In this document: positions 35,725-45,641 of the stretch, one piece after another
How positions within the stretch are numbered: the first letter of the stretch is position 1
Layout of the letters: the number at the start of each line of letters is the position of its first letter
Source: Nocardioides immobilis
Lineage (GTDB): Bacteria > Actinomycetota > Actinomycetes > Propionibacteriales > Nocardioidaceae
Assembly (NCBI RefSeq): GCF_003515065.1
Contig: NZ_QXGH01000013.1
Span: forward strand, 186,001 to 250,000
DNA length: 64,000 nucleotides
Direction: 5' to 3'
Notes under the pieces: generated by a model
What the model saw: the letters and a program-made list of their open reading frames with translations, nothing else
Told to the model about the DNA's origin: nothing
The model's database searches: none
Made by a program: the position numbers and the translations under genes

Positions 35725-38316
35725 ATGAGCCAGTTCGGGGCCGACAAGTTCACCACTCGCAGCCGGGAGGCGATCGAGGCAGCCCAGCTCGCCGCGACCA
35801 CCGCCGGCAACAGCAGCACCGAGCCGATCCACCTGCTCGTCGCGCTGCTGCTCCAGGAGGGTGGCACGGCAGCCTCGATGATCGCCAAGGCCGGGGCCGA
35901 CCCGTCCGCCCTCGTGAGCGCCGCTGTCGCCCAGCGCGACGCGCTGCCGTCGGCCAGTGGGACGACCGTGCAGCAGCCGGCCGGCTCGGCCGCGCTCACC
36001 CGGGTGCTGGCGCAGGCGCTCGACCTCGCCACGTCGATGAAGGACGAGTACGTCGCGACCGAGCACCTGCTGATCGGCCTCGCGACCGTCGAGAGCAGCG
36101 CCAAGAAGGTGCTGACCGACGCCGGGCTGACCGAGGCCGGACTGCGTGACGTGCTGAGCGCCGTGCGCGGCAACCGCCGCGTCACCTCGCAGGAGGCGGA
36201 GTCGACGTACGAGGCGCTGGAGAAGTACTCCGTCGACCTCACCGCCGCCGCCGAGGAGGGCCGCCTGGACCCGGTCATCGGCCGGGACTCGGAGATCCGT
36301 CGCGTGGTCCAGGTGCTGTCGCGCCGTACCAAGAACAACCCGGTGCTCATCGGCGAGCCCGGCGTCGGCAAGACCGCCGTCGTGGAGGGACTCGCCCAGC
36401 GGGTCGTCGCGGGCGACGTGCCGGACTCACTGAAGGGCCGCCGCGTCCTGAGCCTCGACCTGGCGGCGATGGTTGCGGGTGCGAAGTACCGCGGCGAGTT
36501 CGAGGAGCGGCTCAAGGCCGTGCTCGAGGAGATCAAGGACGCCGGCGGGCAGGTCATCACGTTCATCGACGAGCTGCACACCGTCGTCGGCGCGGGCGCC
36601 GGCGGCGACTCCGCGATGGACGCCGGAAACATGCTCAAGCCGATGCTGGCGCGCGGTGAGCTGCACATGATCGGCGCGACGACGCTCGACGAGTACCGCG
36701 AGCGGGTCGAGAAGGACCCCGCCCTGGAGCGCCGTTTCCAGCAGGTCTTCGTCGGCGAGCCGTCGGTCGAGGACACCATCCAGATCCTGCGCGGCATCCA
36801 GGAGAAGTACGAGGCGCACCACGGCGTGCGGATCACCGACGCCGCGCTGGTGGCCGCCGCGACCCTCAGCGACCGCTACATCACGGGCCGCAACCTGCCG
36901 GACAAGGCGATCGACCTCGTCGACGAGGCAGCCAGCCGGCTGCGGATGGAGATCGAGTCCTCCCCGGAGGAGATCGACCAGCTCCGCCGGCAGGTCGACC
37001 GGATGAAGATGGAGGAGTTCGCGCTCGCCAAGGAGAGCGACGACGCCTCCGTCGAGCGCCTCGAGGCCCTGCGCGCCGACCTCGCCGACAAGGAGGAGTC
37101 GCTGCGCGCGCTCGAGGCCCGCTGGGAGCGGGAGAAGGCCTCGCTCGAGGGCGAGGGCGAGCTGCGCCGCCAGCTCGACCAGCTGCGGGTCGAGGCCGAC
37201 CGCTACTACCGCGCGGGCGATCTCGCGAAGGCCGGCGAGTACCTCAACGGCCGGATCCCCGAGATGGAGCGGCGGATCGCGGAGTCCGAGGCCGCGGAGA
37301 AGGCGGACATTGACGACAAGCTGGTCGGCGAGGAGGTCGGGGCCGAGCAGGTCGCCGAGGTGGTCGAGGCCTGGACCGGCATCCCGACCGGGCGGATGCT
37401 GCAGGGCGAGACCGCCAAGCTGCTCGAGATGGAGTCGGTCATCGGCAGCCGGCTGATCGGCCAGGCCGACGCGGTGCGCGCGGTCAGCGACGCCGTACGG
37501 CGGGCGCGCGCCGGGATCGCGGACCCCGACCGGCCGACCGGGTCGTTCCTCTTCCTCGGCCCGACCGGTGTCGGCAAGACCGAGCTCGCCAAGTCGCTCG
37601 CGGACTTCCTGTTCGACGACGAGCGCGCGATCGTCCGGATCGACATGAGCGAGTACTCCGAGAAGCACGCGGTAGCGCGCCTGGTCGGTGCGCCTCCGGG
37701 CTACGTCGGCTACGAGGAGGGCGGCCAGCTGACCGAGGCGGTACGGCGCAGGCCGTACTCCGTCGTACTCCTCGACGAGGTGGAGAAGGCCCACCACGAG
37801 GTCTTCGACATCCTGCTGCAGGTGCTCGACGACGGCCGGCTGACCGACGGCCAGGGCCGCACGGTCGACTTCCGCAACACGATCCTGATCCTCACCTCCA
37901 ACCTCGGGTCGCACTACCTCGTCGACCCGACGCTCGACCCCGAGAAGCAGAAGGAGTCGGTGCTCGCCCTGGTCCGGCAGCACTTCAAGCCGGAGTTCCT
38001 CAACCGGCTCGACGAGATCGTCACCTTCGACGCGCTGTCGAAGGCGGACCTGGAGCAGATCGTCGACATCCAGCTTCGCCACCTCGAGGGCCGGCTCGCC
38101 GTACGACGGATCACCCTCGAGGTCACCGACACGGCCAAGGAGTGGCTGGCCGAGGCGGGCTACGACCCGGCGTACGGCGCCCGCCCGCTCCGTCGCCTGA
38201 TCCAGACCGCGATCGGCGACCAGCTCGCCAAGGCGATCCTCGCCGGGACGGTCACCGACGGCGGCACGGTCGTCGTGGACCGGACCGAGCAGGGCCTCGA
38301 GCTCAAGGTCGGGTGA
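35725..38316 (+). CDS. clpB: ATP-dependent disaggregase ClpB
   Basis: Hsp100 disaggregase of 863 residues, a hexamer working with DnaK. The N-terminal Clp repeats cover about 1-145, the first AAA+ has Walker [14 protein letters not shown] near 213, the coiled-coil middle domain covers about 410-520 ([16 protein letters not shown]), and the second AAA+ has Walker [14 protein letters not shown] near 612. The C-terminal D2-small domain is complete. GGAGG at 35709-35713 supports the ATG at 35725. The upstream HAIR box puts it in the HspR regulon with the dnaK operon. Confidence 0.98.
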   Translation: MSQFGADKFTTRSREAIEAAQLAATTAGNSSTEPIHLLVALLLQEGGTAASMIAKAGADPSALVSAAVAQRDALPSASGTTVQQPAGSAALTRVLAQALDLATSMKDEYVATEHLLIGLATVESSAKKVLTDAGLTEAGLRDVLSAVRGNRRVTSQEAESTYEALEKYSVDLTAAAEEGRLDPVIGRDSEIRRVVQVLSRRTKNNPVLIGEPGVGKTAVVEGLAQRVVAGDVPDSLKGRRVLSLDLAAMVAGAKYRGEFEERLKAVLEEIKDAGGQVITFIDELHTVVGAGAGGDSAMDAGNMLKPMLARGELHMIGATTLDEYRERVEKDPALERRFQQVFVGEPSVEDTIQILRGIQEKYEAHHGVRITDAALVAAATLSDRYITGRNLPDKAIDLVDEAASRLRMEIESSPEEIDQLRRQVDRMKMEEFALAKESDDASVERLEALRADLADKEESLRALEARWEREKASLEGEGELRRQLDQLRVEADRYYRAGDLAKAGEYLNGRIPEMERRIAESEAAEKADIDDKLVGEEVGAEQVAEVVEAWTGIPTGRMLQGETAKLLEMESVIGSRLIGQADAVRAVSDAVRRARAGIADPDRPTGSFLFLGPTGVGKTELAKSLADFLFDDERAIVRIDMSEYSEKHAVARLVGAPPGYVGYEEGGQLTEAVRRRPYSVVLLDEVEKAHHEVFDILLQVLDDGRLTDGQGRTVDFRNTILILTSNLGSHYLVDPTLDPEKQKESVLALVRQHFKPEFLNRLDEIVTFDALSKADLEQIVDIQLRHLEGRLAVRRITLEVTDTAKEWLAEAGYDPAYGARPLRRLIQTAIGDQLAKAILAGTVTDGGTVVVDRTEQGLELKVG

Positions 38317-38367
38317 CGGGGCTGACCGGCTGGTCCCGCGTGGGGGTGCGTCTGGTCCAATGGAGAC

Positions 38368-39459
38368 ATGTCCGAGAAGGCGCCCCGTCCGGGGCAAGCC
38401 ACGTTTGCCGCCTGGCTGATCATCGGGGGATCGGTGGTCCTGGTGCTCACGGCGTGGCAGCGGATCTCGACCCTCCACACCCTCGAGGTGCAGGAGGAGC
38501 TCCGGCGCGTGCTGTCCGAGCCACCGCTCTCGGGCAGCGGCCTCGGCCTGAGCGGACTGAAGACCACGATCCGGATCATGTGCATGGTCGCGGCAGCCGC
38601 GGCGACGGCCTCGGCGATCCTCGGGTGGCACGCGCTGCGCCGCTCGACGAGCGCGCGGCTCGCGCTCACCCTGCTGGCGCCCGTCGTGCTCATCGGCGGG
38701 TTCGCCACTGCGGGGGTCTTCGCGCCGCTGGTCGTCGCCGGTGTGGTCATGCTGTGGCTGCGACCGACCCGCGACTGGTTCGCGGGCCGGCCGTGGGTCC
38801 CCGCGCGGCCGGGCCTGACGCCGCGTCGGGTCGATCCGTTCGCGCCGCAGGCGAACCCCCCCGAGGAGAGGCACGGCGCCGCGCCCACGGCGCCGGACGC
38901 GGCTCCCACCCCGCCACCGGCATCGTCCGTGCCAGCCGCACCCACCTCCGGCGGGCCCGGCCCGTTCGCCGGTGCGTACGGCGCCCCGCTGCCGCCGCCC
39001 GCGCCGACAGGGTCGCCCGACTCTCTCCGCGCGAAGCGTCCGGGCGCCCTGGTCGCCGCCTGCGTGATCGTGTGGGCCTCGTGCACGCTCGTCTCCGGCG
39101 TCATGGTGCTGTTCTCACTGATCATGGCCGTCGCGCGGGACGAGTTCTTCGCCGAGCTGGAGCGCCAGCAGCCCGACTTCAACATGCAGGGGATGACCGA
39201 GGCCGAGCTGGCGGCGGGGACCTACGTCATGACCGCCGGCGTCGTCCTCTGGAGCGCTGCCGCGATGGTGCTGGCCGTGCTGGCGTTCCGGCGGATGGCC
39301 TGGGCGCGGATCGCGCTGGCGGTCTTGACCGGCGGCGCGGTCGTGATCCTGCTCGGCGCGACGCTGCTCAGCCCGTTCGTCAGCGTCCTGCTGGTGGCGG
39401 CCGGGGTGACGCTCTGGTTGCTGCTCCGGTCCGACGTCACCGCCTGGTTCAAGAGGTAG
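38368..39459 (+). CDS. Hypothetical membrane protein with proline-rich central linker
   Basis: Protein of 363 residues. Three helices lie in the N-terminal half (about 12-32, 72-92, 108-130). A Pro/Ala-rich cytoplasmic or external linker follows (about 150-215). The C-terminal half has three more helices (about 222-250, 285-305, 312-350). No family recognised. It begins 52 bp after clpB in the same direction, with no clear terminator between them, so some read-through is possible. Confidence 0.75.
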   Translation: MSEKAPRPGQATFAAWLIIGGSVVLVLTAWQRISTLHTLEVQEELRRVLSEPPLSGSGLGLSGLKTTIRIMCMVAAAAATASAILGWHALRRSTSARLALTLLAPVVLIGGFATAGVFAPLVVAGVVMLWLRPTRDWFAGRPWVPARPGLTPRRVDPFAPQANPPEERHGAAPTAPDAAPTPPPASSVPAAPTSGGPGPFAGAYGAPLPPPAPTGSPDSLRAKRPGALVAACVIVWASCTLVSGVMVLFSLIMAVARDEFFAELERQQPDFNMQGMTEAELAAGTYVMTAGVVLWSAAAMVLAVLAFRRMAWARIALAVLTGGAVVILLGATLLSPFVSVLLVAAGVTLWLLLRSDVTAWFKR

Positions 39460-39505
39460 CCGCCGGCGGCTGCGCACCCGCGGATCGGTGCGCCACAATC
39501 ACGTG

Positions 39506-40315
39506 ATGCCCGACCAGCGGGATGCGCAGCGGATAGCGACGCTTCTCGACTTCCCCGACGCCCATCCCTACAAGAAGTGGTGGGGGTCCCACTGGCGCCT
39601 GGTCGCGCTCGCGGACCTCGGCGCCCAGCCGCCTCCGTCGGCGCTCGACAAGGGCGTCGGCCAAGTGCTCGGCTGGCTCGACGAGCACCGCGACGTCCGG
39701 AGGTTGCGCAACGGCCTGCCGCTGCGGCACGCGTCGCAGGAGGGCAACGCGGTCTATGCCTGCGTCCGGCTCGGCGTCGACGACGACCGGGTGGAAGGGC
39801 TGGTCCAGACGCTCCTCGAGAGCCAATGGCCCGACGGGGGATGGAACTGCAGCCGGAACGCGAGCGGTCGCCGGTCCTCGTTCCACGAGTCGGTCACGCC
39901 GGCGATCGGGCTGGCGGTCTTCGGGGCGGAGCGCGACGACGAGGTCGCACGCGCGGCCGCACGGCGTACGGCGGACCTGCTCCTCGACCACGACCTGTTC
40001 CGCAACCGCGCGACGGGCGAGCCGATCCACCCGTCCTTCGTCGTCCTGCACTACCCGCCCTACTGGCACTACGACCTCCTCCAGGGACTGGTGCTCTGCG
40101 CCCACCTCGGCGTCCTCGACGACCCGCGTGCGAAGGACGCGCTCGACCTCGTCGAGAGCCGGCGCGATGCGAAGGGGAGGTACCCCAGTAGGTCCTGGGA
40201 GTCGTCGACCAACCGGGACGTGATCGCGTGGGGCAGAAGCCCCGACAACGACGTCCTCGCGCGTCGCGCCGACGCCGTGCTGCGCGCGGCCGGTCGCCTC
40301 CCGTCAGGCCTCTAG
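39506..40315 (+). CDS. Terpenoid-cyclase-like alpha/alpha-toroid protein
   Basis: Protein of 269 residues, soluble. It contains QW-like motifs characteristic of toroidal squalene/hopene-cyclase and prenyltransferase domains (ESQWPDGGWNCSRN near residue 115). Only one small toroid domain is present, and the catalytic DxDD motif of cyclases is not seen, so a cyclase activity is doubtful. The ATG at 39506 (MPDQRDAQRI) is chosen over the start at 39488. It overlaps the convergent aminotransferase by 12 bp. Function unknown. Confidence 0.7.
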   Translation: MPDQRDAQRIATLLDFPDAHPYKKWWGSHWRLVALADLGAQPPPSALDKGVGQVLGWLDEHRDVRRLRNGLPLRHASQEGNAVYACVRLGVDDDRVEGLVQTLLESQWPDGGWNCSRNASGRRSSFHESVTPAIGLAVFGAERDDEVARAAARRTADLLLDHDLFRNRATGEPIHPSFVVLHYPPYWHYDLLQGLVLCAHLGVLDDPRAKDALDLVESRRDAKGRYPSRSWESSTNRDVIAWGRSPDNDVLARRADAVLRAAGRLPSGL

Positions 40316-41479
40316 GTCTGCTCCGGCGAGGCGTCGCAGCGCCTCGTCGATGACGTCCGCCTCCTTGCAGAAGGCCCACCGCACGAGCTGACGTCCCGCG
40401 CCCGGGGCGTCCGCGTCGTCGTAGAAGACCTCCATCGGCACCGCGACGACGCCGGCCCGCTCCGGCAGGGCCCAGCAGAAGTCGCGACTGCTGGCCCAGC
40501 CAAGGCCGGTGATGTCGGTGGTCGCGAAGTACGTGCCCTCCGGGACGTACGGCGTCAGCCCGGCCGTCTCGAGCCCGGCGACCAGCCGGTCGCGCCGCCC
40601 CTGGAGGCTGCGTGAGAGCTCGGCCGGGAAGTCCGGGCAGTCGTCGAGCGCCGTCGCGACCGCCGGCTGCAACGGCGCGCCGGACGTGAAGGTGAGCCAC
40701 TGCTTGGCGGCGAACAGCGCACCGACGAGCGGAGCCGGGCCGGTTGCCCAGCCGACCTTCCAGCCGGTGAACGAATAGGACTTGCCCGCGCTCGACAGCG
40801 TGATCGTCCGCTCCCACATCCCGGGCAGGGTCGCGAGGGGCACGTGCTCGTGGTCGTCGAACACCAGGTGCTCGTAGACCTCGTCGGTCACCACCACCAG
40901 GTCGTGCTCGATCGCCACGGCGGCGACCGCCTCCAGCTCGGCGCGGCTGAGCACGGTGCCGGTCGGGTTGTGCGGGCTGTTGAGCAGGATCAGCTTGGTG
41001 CGCGGGCCGACCGCGGCGCGCAGCTCGTCGGGATCGAGGCGGAAGCCGGGGGCGCGCAGGGTGACGGGTCGTCGTACCCCTCCCGCGAAGGTGATCATCG
41101 CGGTGTAGGAGTCGTAGTAGGGCTCGAGCACGACGACCTCGTCACCCGGGTCGACCAGGCCGAGCAGCGCGGCTGCGATGCCCTCCGTGCAGCCGGTCGT
41201 GACCACGACCTCCGAGTCGGGGTCGAGGTCGATGCCGTAGTGCCGTTGCTGGTGGCGCGCGATCGCCTGCCGGAGCGCGGGGACCCCGATGCCGGGTGCG
41301 TACTGGTTGGCGCCGCCCTGGAGCGCGGCCACCGCACGCGCGATCACCTCCGGCGGGCCGTCGCGGTCGGGGAAGCCCTGCCCGAGGTTGACCGCTCCGG
41401 TGCGGATCGCGAGGGCGGACATCTCGGTGAAGATCGTGGTCCCGATGCCGTCGAGGCGGCGGGCTCGGCGATAGGTCAC
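40304..41479 (-). CDS. Class I/II (fold type I) aminotransferase
   Basis: PLP enzyme of 391 residues. The expected features are present: NLGQGFPDRDGPPEV near residue 31, NSPHNPTGTV near 165, DEVYEHLVFDDH near 198 and the PLP-binding Lys in SSAGKSYSFTGWKVGW near 232. The layout is closest to kynurenine/glutamine aminotransferases and DapC-like N-succinyldiaminopimelate aminotransferases; the choice cannot be made from sequence. The start is the GTG at 41477-41479. Divergent from the FHA-redox gene. Confidence 0.92.
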   Translation of the reverse strand: MTYRRARRLDGIGTTIFTEMSALAIRTGAVNLGQGFPDRDGPPEVIARAVAALQGGANQYAPGIGVPALRQAIARHQQRHYGIDLDPDSEVVVTTGCTEGIAAALLGLVDPGDEVVVLEPYYDSYTAMITFAGGVRRPVTLRAPGFRLDPDELRAAVGPRTKLILLNSPHNPTGTVLSRAELEAVAAVAIEHDLVVVTDEVYEHLVFDDHEHVPLATLPGMWERTITLSSAGKSYSFTGWKVGWATGPAPLVGALFAAKQWLTFTSGAPLQPAVATALDDCPDFPAELSRSLQGRRDRLVAGLETAGLTPYVPEGTYFATTDITGLGWASSRDFCWALPERAGVVAVPMEVFYDDADAPGAGRQLVRWAFCKEADVIDEALRRLAGADLEA

Positions 41480-41533
41480 TCATTTATCCAAGCGCACGAC
41501 GCGAAACGGCCGCAGCATCTCTAGTGTCCTGCC

Positions 41534-44500
41534 ATGACGGATCCGCAGATCGAGATCCGCGAGGTGGGTCAGCCGCCCCGCGTGGTGAGCGTCGACCATG
41601 CGCTCGAGATCGGTCGCGACCACATCGGCCTGCGGATCGCCGACGAAGGTGTCTCGCGGCGGCACCTCAAGCTGCTGCCGAGCCCGCTCGGCCTCTCCGC
41701 GGTCGACCTGGGCAGCCGCAACGGCACCCTGCTCAACGGGGTGCCGCTCGTGAACCGGGCCGAGCTTGCCGACGGCGACGTGCTGCGGATCGGGCGCACC
41801 GACCTCGTCGTACGGCTGCCGATGACCGCAACGCCGGTCCCTGCCGGGCCCCGGGTCCGGGCGGTCGCCTCGGTCGGCCTGGTCCCGGCCCCGCCATCCC
41901 TGGTCGCGCCGCCACCGACGCCGAGCGCCGCCGGCTCCCTGGTCCGCCGGGTGCTGCTGGGCGCCGAGACCGACCCCGTCTTCCGCACCTACACCGAGCT
42001 GCCGGCGCGGGTCCCGGTCCGGGTGTGGCGGGCGGTGCGGGTCGTCAGCGTCGTGAGCTACCTGGCCCTCGCCGGCGTGCTGGTGGTCTGGCCGGAGACC
42101 GGCCTGCGGATCTTCTTCGGCGTCGTGATCCCGCTCCTCCCCGTCCTGTTCTTCCTCGCGCCCGGCATCTGGCGCAACATCTGCCCGCTGTCGTCGGCGA
42201 ACCAGTCCGCCCGGGTGCTGGGCTTCACCCTCGGCCGGACTGCGCCGCAGTGGATACAGGAGCGCGGCTACCTGCTCGCGATGACGCTCTTCTTCGGGAT
42301 CGCCAGCGCGCGGCTCGCCGTCTTCAACGACAGCGGTACGGCGACCGCCGTACTCCTGCTCTGCGTGATCGGCGCCGCGTTCGCCGGCGGCGTGCTCTTC
42401 AAGGGCAAGAGCGGGTGGTGCAGCAGCATCTGCCCGTTGCTGCCGGTGCAGCGGCTCTACGGCCAGACGCCGTTCGTGCTCTCGCCCAACAGCCACTGCC
42501 GGCCGTGCCTGGCCTGCACCCGCAACTGCTACGACTTCCAGCCCCAGCTCGCGCAGCAGGCGGACCTGCACGACCCGGACGCCCGGTGGCACCAGCCGCG
42601 CCGGCTGTTCGCGAGCGCGCTCCCCGGGTTCATCCTCGGCTTCTTCGTCCTGCTCGGCCGGCCCGAGCTCAGCACCGCCGAGACCTACGGGCAGCTGGCG
42701 ATCTACGTCGCGGCCAGCGTGGGCGGGTTCTTCGCCCTGGAGGCGTTCCTCGGCATCTCGTCCGGGATGGTCACCGCGTTGTGGGGCGCGGTCGCGCTCA
42801 ACCTCTTCTACTGGCACGGCACCCCGCGGGCGGGCGAGGCGCTCTCCGCGCTCCTCGGTGTCGGCGACCTGTCCTGGCTGCGCTGGCCGGTGCTCGGGCT
42901 GGTGCTGCCGCTCACCATGCTCTGGCTGGTCCGCACCTACGGGGCCGAGCGGCGCTATCTCGCGGAGACCGGCGTCGAGGAGGTCACCGACCTCGGGATG
43001 CCCGTGGTGCCGGCCGCCGCGACGCCCGCCGCCACCCCGGCAGCGGAGGGGCCGGCGGCCGAGGTGGACTTCGTCGAGGCGGCGACCCCGGTCCCGGCCA
43101 GCGCCGGCCAGAGCATCCTCGACCTCGCGGAGGGCTGCGGACTGGCCATCGAGGCGGGCTGCCGGATGGGGGTGTGCGGTGCCGACCCGGTGGCGGTCGT
43201 CGACGGCGCGGACCTGCTCAGCCCCGTCGAGGACGAGGAGCGCTCCACGCTCCGGCGGCTCGGGCTGGCGCCGAACACCCGGATGGCCTGCTGCGCCCGC
43301 GTCAGCGAGGGCCAGGTCCGGGTCAGCCTGACGCCGGAGCGGGGCGGCGCCGTGGGGGAGGCCCCACCCGCCGTCTACGACCGCTCCATCACCAGCGTCG
43401 TCATCATCGGCACCGGCGTCGCCGGCGTGACGACCGCCGACTTCGTCCGGCGCGGCCACCCGGACTGCGAGATCCACCTGGTCGGCGCCGAGCCGCACCT
43501 GCTGTACAACCGGATGGCGATCTCGCGGGTGGTCTACGGCCGCACCGCGATGACCGGGCTGCCGCTCCTCGACGAGCAGTGGTACGACGACCACCGGCTC
43601 ACGACGTGGCAGAACACCCTCGCCACCGAGGTGGACCTGAGCCGCCGGGTCGTCGTGCTCGGCACCGGCCAGCGGCTGTTCTTCGACCGGCTGGTGCTCG
43701 CCACCGGCTCCCGCGCGACCACGCCGCTGCTGCCGGGCTTCGGGGGCGCCGGCACCTTCGTGCTGCGGACGGCGGAGGACGGGGCGCGGATCCGGGCCTA
43801 CGCCCAGCGGCACGCGGTGCGCGCGGCGGTCGTCGCCGGCGGCGGTCTGCTGGGGCTGGAGGCCGCGCACGCGCTCGGCCGGCTCGGGCTCCGGGTGACG
43901 GTCCTCGAGCGGAGCGACCGGCTGCTGGCGCGCAACATCGACCCCCGCGCCAGCCAGCTCGTGCACCAGCACCTGACCCGGACCGGGATCGAGGTCCGCT
44001 ACCGGGTCTCCGCGGCCGCGCTCGAGGGCGGGAGCACGCTGCAGCGGGTCCGGCTGAGCGACGGCTCGGAGCTGCCGGCCGGGCTGTTCCTCGCCGCCAT
44101 CGGGATCACCCCGAACATCGAGCTCGCGGCGGGCGCCGGCATCGCGGTCGATCGCGGCATCGTGGTCGACGACCGGATGCGCACCAGCGTCGCGGGGGTC
44201 TACGCGGTCGGGGACGCGGCGCAGCACGACGGCGCCGTGCTCGGGCTGTGGCCGGTCGCCGCCAAGCAGGCCGAGGTCGCCGCCGCCAACCTGCTCGGCG
44301 ACCACGAGTCGCTCGCGGCCGACCTGCCGGCGATGATCCTCAAGGGCGTCGATCTCGACCTCACCGCGATCGGCCGGGTGGAGCCGGCGCCGGGCGACGA
44401 GGTCTTCACCGAGGACCTGCCCGCGCTGCCGTCGTACCGCAGGCTGCTCGTCCACGACGGCGTGGTCGTGGGGGTGCTCGTCCTCGGGCCGCACCCGGAG

Positions 44501-44608
44501 TTCCTGGCTGCGGCGACCACCGCGGTCAAGCGCGGACTGAGCCTCGACCCCGTGGCGCTGGCCCGGATCCGCGCGGGGGACTGGCTGGCGGTCCGGGACG
44601 CCGGCTGA
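41534..44608 (+). CDS. FHA - NosR/NapH-like membrane Fe-S - ferredoxin - FAD/NAD(P) oxidoreductase fusion, 1024 aa
   Basis: Four modules in one chain. An FHA phosphopeptide-binding domain covers about 1-95 (GVSRRHLKL, GSRNGTLLNG). A multi-helix membrane region covers about 165-470, with CPLSSANQ at Cys217, CSSICP at Cys296/300 and a CxxCxxCxxxC cluster at Cys322/325/328/332 that would bind [4Fe-4S]. A [2Fe-2S] ferredoxin-like domain covers about 515-600, with Cys535, 543, 548 and 586/587; Asp551 stands where a plant-type third Cys would be. An FAD-dependent reductase of NirB/rubredoxin-reductase type covers about 615-1020 (GTGVAGVTTADF, VAGGGLLGLEAAHALG, VYAVGDAAQHDG). Likely a phosphorylation-responsive membrane electron-transfer protein. 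Next to a second FHA gene. Confidence 0.85.
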   Translation: MTDPQIEIREVGQPPRVVSVDHALEIGRDHIGLRIADEGVSRRHLKLLPSPLGLSAVDLGSRNGTLLNGVPLVNRAELADGDVLRIGRTDLVVRLPMTATPVPAGPRVRAVASVGLVPAPPSLVAPPPTPSAAGSLVRRVLLGAETDPVFRTYTELPARVPVRVWRAVRVVSVVSYLALAGVLVVWPETGLRIFFGVVIPLLPVLFFLAPGIWRNICPLSSANQSARVLGFTLGRTAPQWIQERGYLLAMTLFFGIASARLAVFNDSGTATAVLLLCVIGAAFAGGVLFKGKSGWCSSICPLLPVQRLYGQTPFVLSPNSHCRPCLACTRNCYDFQPQLAQQADLHDPDARWHQPRRLFASALPGFILGFFVLLGRPELSTAETYGQLAIYVAASVGGFFALEAFLGISSGMVTALWGAVALNLFYWHGTPRAGEALSALLGVGDLSWLRWPVLGLVLPLTMLWLVRTYGAERRYLAETGVEEVTDLGMPVVPAAATPAATPAAEGPAAEVDFVEAATPVPASAGQSILDLAEGCGLAIEAGCRMGVCGADPVAVVDGADLLSPVEDEERSTLRRLGLAPNTRMACCARVSEGQVRVSLTPERGGAVGEAPPAVYDRSITSVVIIGTGVAGVTTADFVRRGHPDCEIHLVGAEPHLLYNRMAISRVVYGRTAMTGLPLLDEQWYDDHRLTTWQNTLATEVDLSRRVVVLGTGQRLFFDRLVLATGSRATTPLLPGFGGAGTFVLRTAEDGARIRAYAQRHAVRAAVVAGGGLLGLEAAHALGRLGLRVTVLERSDRLLARNIDPRASQLVHQHLTRTGIEVRYRVSAAALEGGSTLQRVRLSDGSELPAGLFLAAIGITPNIELAAGAGIAVDRGIVVDDRMRTSVAGVYAVGDAAQHDGAVLGLWPVAAKQAEVAAANLLGDHESLAADLPAMILKGVDLDLTAIGRVEPAPGDEVFTEDLPALPSYRRLLVHDGVVVGVLVLGPHPEFLAAATTAVKRGLSLDPVALARIRAGDWLAVRDAG

Positions 44609-44626
44609 CCGGCTGGGTCAACCGGG

Positions 44627-45622
44627 TCACCGCTCGTCGGCGGGCTTGAAGGTGTAGACGCGCAGGCCGAACCGGAGGCTGTGCCCGATCGGCACCGGCA
44701 CCGGGTCGAGCCCGATCCGGGTCCACGTCTCGTCGCCCGGCGCCGCGATGAACGTCCCGTTGGCCGACCGTGCGTCGCGCACCGTCACCTCGTCGCCGGT
44801 CACCGAGACATAGGCGTGGATCCGCGAGATGAGCTGCTCGCCGTCGTCGATCTGGATCGGCGAGGCAGCGCCGCGCACGACGGCCGGGTCCTGCCGGGGG
44901 TCGCGGCCGAAGACGTAGTTGCGGTCGAGCGGCACCCGGCTGCCGTCGTCGGCGTGCAGGACCGGGATCTGGTCGGCCAGGTGGACGGTCTCGTGCGCGA
45001 CGTTGGCGACGGCGGTGCCGACCTCCTCCACGGTTGGCGGGCGCGGGGTCACGATCGCGGAGCGCGGCGCGGGGGTGGGCTCCGGCGTCGGCGCGGGAGT
45101 GGGTGTCGGAGCGGGCGCTGGCGTGGGCGTGGGCGTGGGCGTTGGCACGGGTGCCGGTGCCGGGGCCTGCGCGTCCGGCTCCGCCTCGAGCACCAGCCCG
45201 GACCCGATCAGCATGCCGTCCCGCAGGTCGCTGCGGGGTGCGGCCTCGACCTGGCCGGGTGCGACGGTCAGCACCACCCGGCGATGGACGCCGAACGCCC
45301 GTTCGCGCCAGGTCCACAGGCCACCGCCGTCGAGCTCCTCGCCGTCGACGACCGCCCGCGCGGAGCCGTGCACCAGCACCCGACGGTCGTGCGGGCCACC
45401 GATGGCGAGGGCGAGCGCGGGCACACCGGGCTGGTGGGCGGCCATCAGGCCGACCACCTGCCAGAGGAGGGCGCGCGGGTTGCCGTGCCCGGCGGAGACC
45501 AGGCGGAGCAGCTGGTCGGTGAACGTGTCACGGTCGGGGGCCACGACGAGGGCGACCTCGCCGTACCTCGCCACCACCCCGTCGCCGGGCTGGACCCCGG
45601 CCCGGAACCTGCCGTCTGTCAT
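44627..45622 (-). CDS. FHA-domain protein with Pro/Thr-repeat linker
   Basis: Protein of 331 residues. The N-terminal part (about 1-150) is a compact soluble domain without a recognised family. A Pro-Thr/Ala repeat linker (about 155-190) follows, and then an FHA domain (about 225-330: NYVFGRDPRQDP, ISRIHAYVSV, DARSANGTFIA). It is convergent with the FHA-redox fusion with an 18-bp gap between the stops, so two FHA proteins sit tail to tail. No kinase or phosphatase is in the window. Confidence 0.85.
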   Translation of the reverse strand: MTDGRFRAGVQPGDGVVARYGEVALVVAPDRDTFTDQLLRLVSAGHGNPRALLWQVVGLMAAHQPGVPALALAIGGPHDRRVLVHGSARAVVDGEELDGGGLWTWRERAFGVHRRVVLTVAPGQVEAAPRSDLRDGMLIGSGLVLEAEPDAQAPAPAPVPTPTPTPTPAPAPTPTPAPTPEPTPAPRSAIVTPRPPTVEEVGTAVANVAHETVHLADQIPVLHADDGSRVPLDRNYVFGRDPRQDPAVVRGAASPIQIDDGEQLISRIHAYVSVTGDEVTVRDARSANGTFIAAPGDETWTRIGLDPVPVPIGHSLRFGLRVYTFKPADER

Positions 45623-45641
45623 GGCACTAGCCTTTCACCTC

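Noticed and set aside
41480..44494. 1004-residue open frame on the - strand opposite the FHA-redox fusion
   Set aside because: The same shadow effect; the + strand frame carries several real domain motifs, the - strand none.
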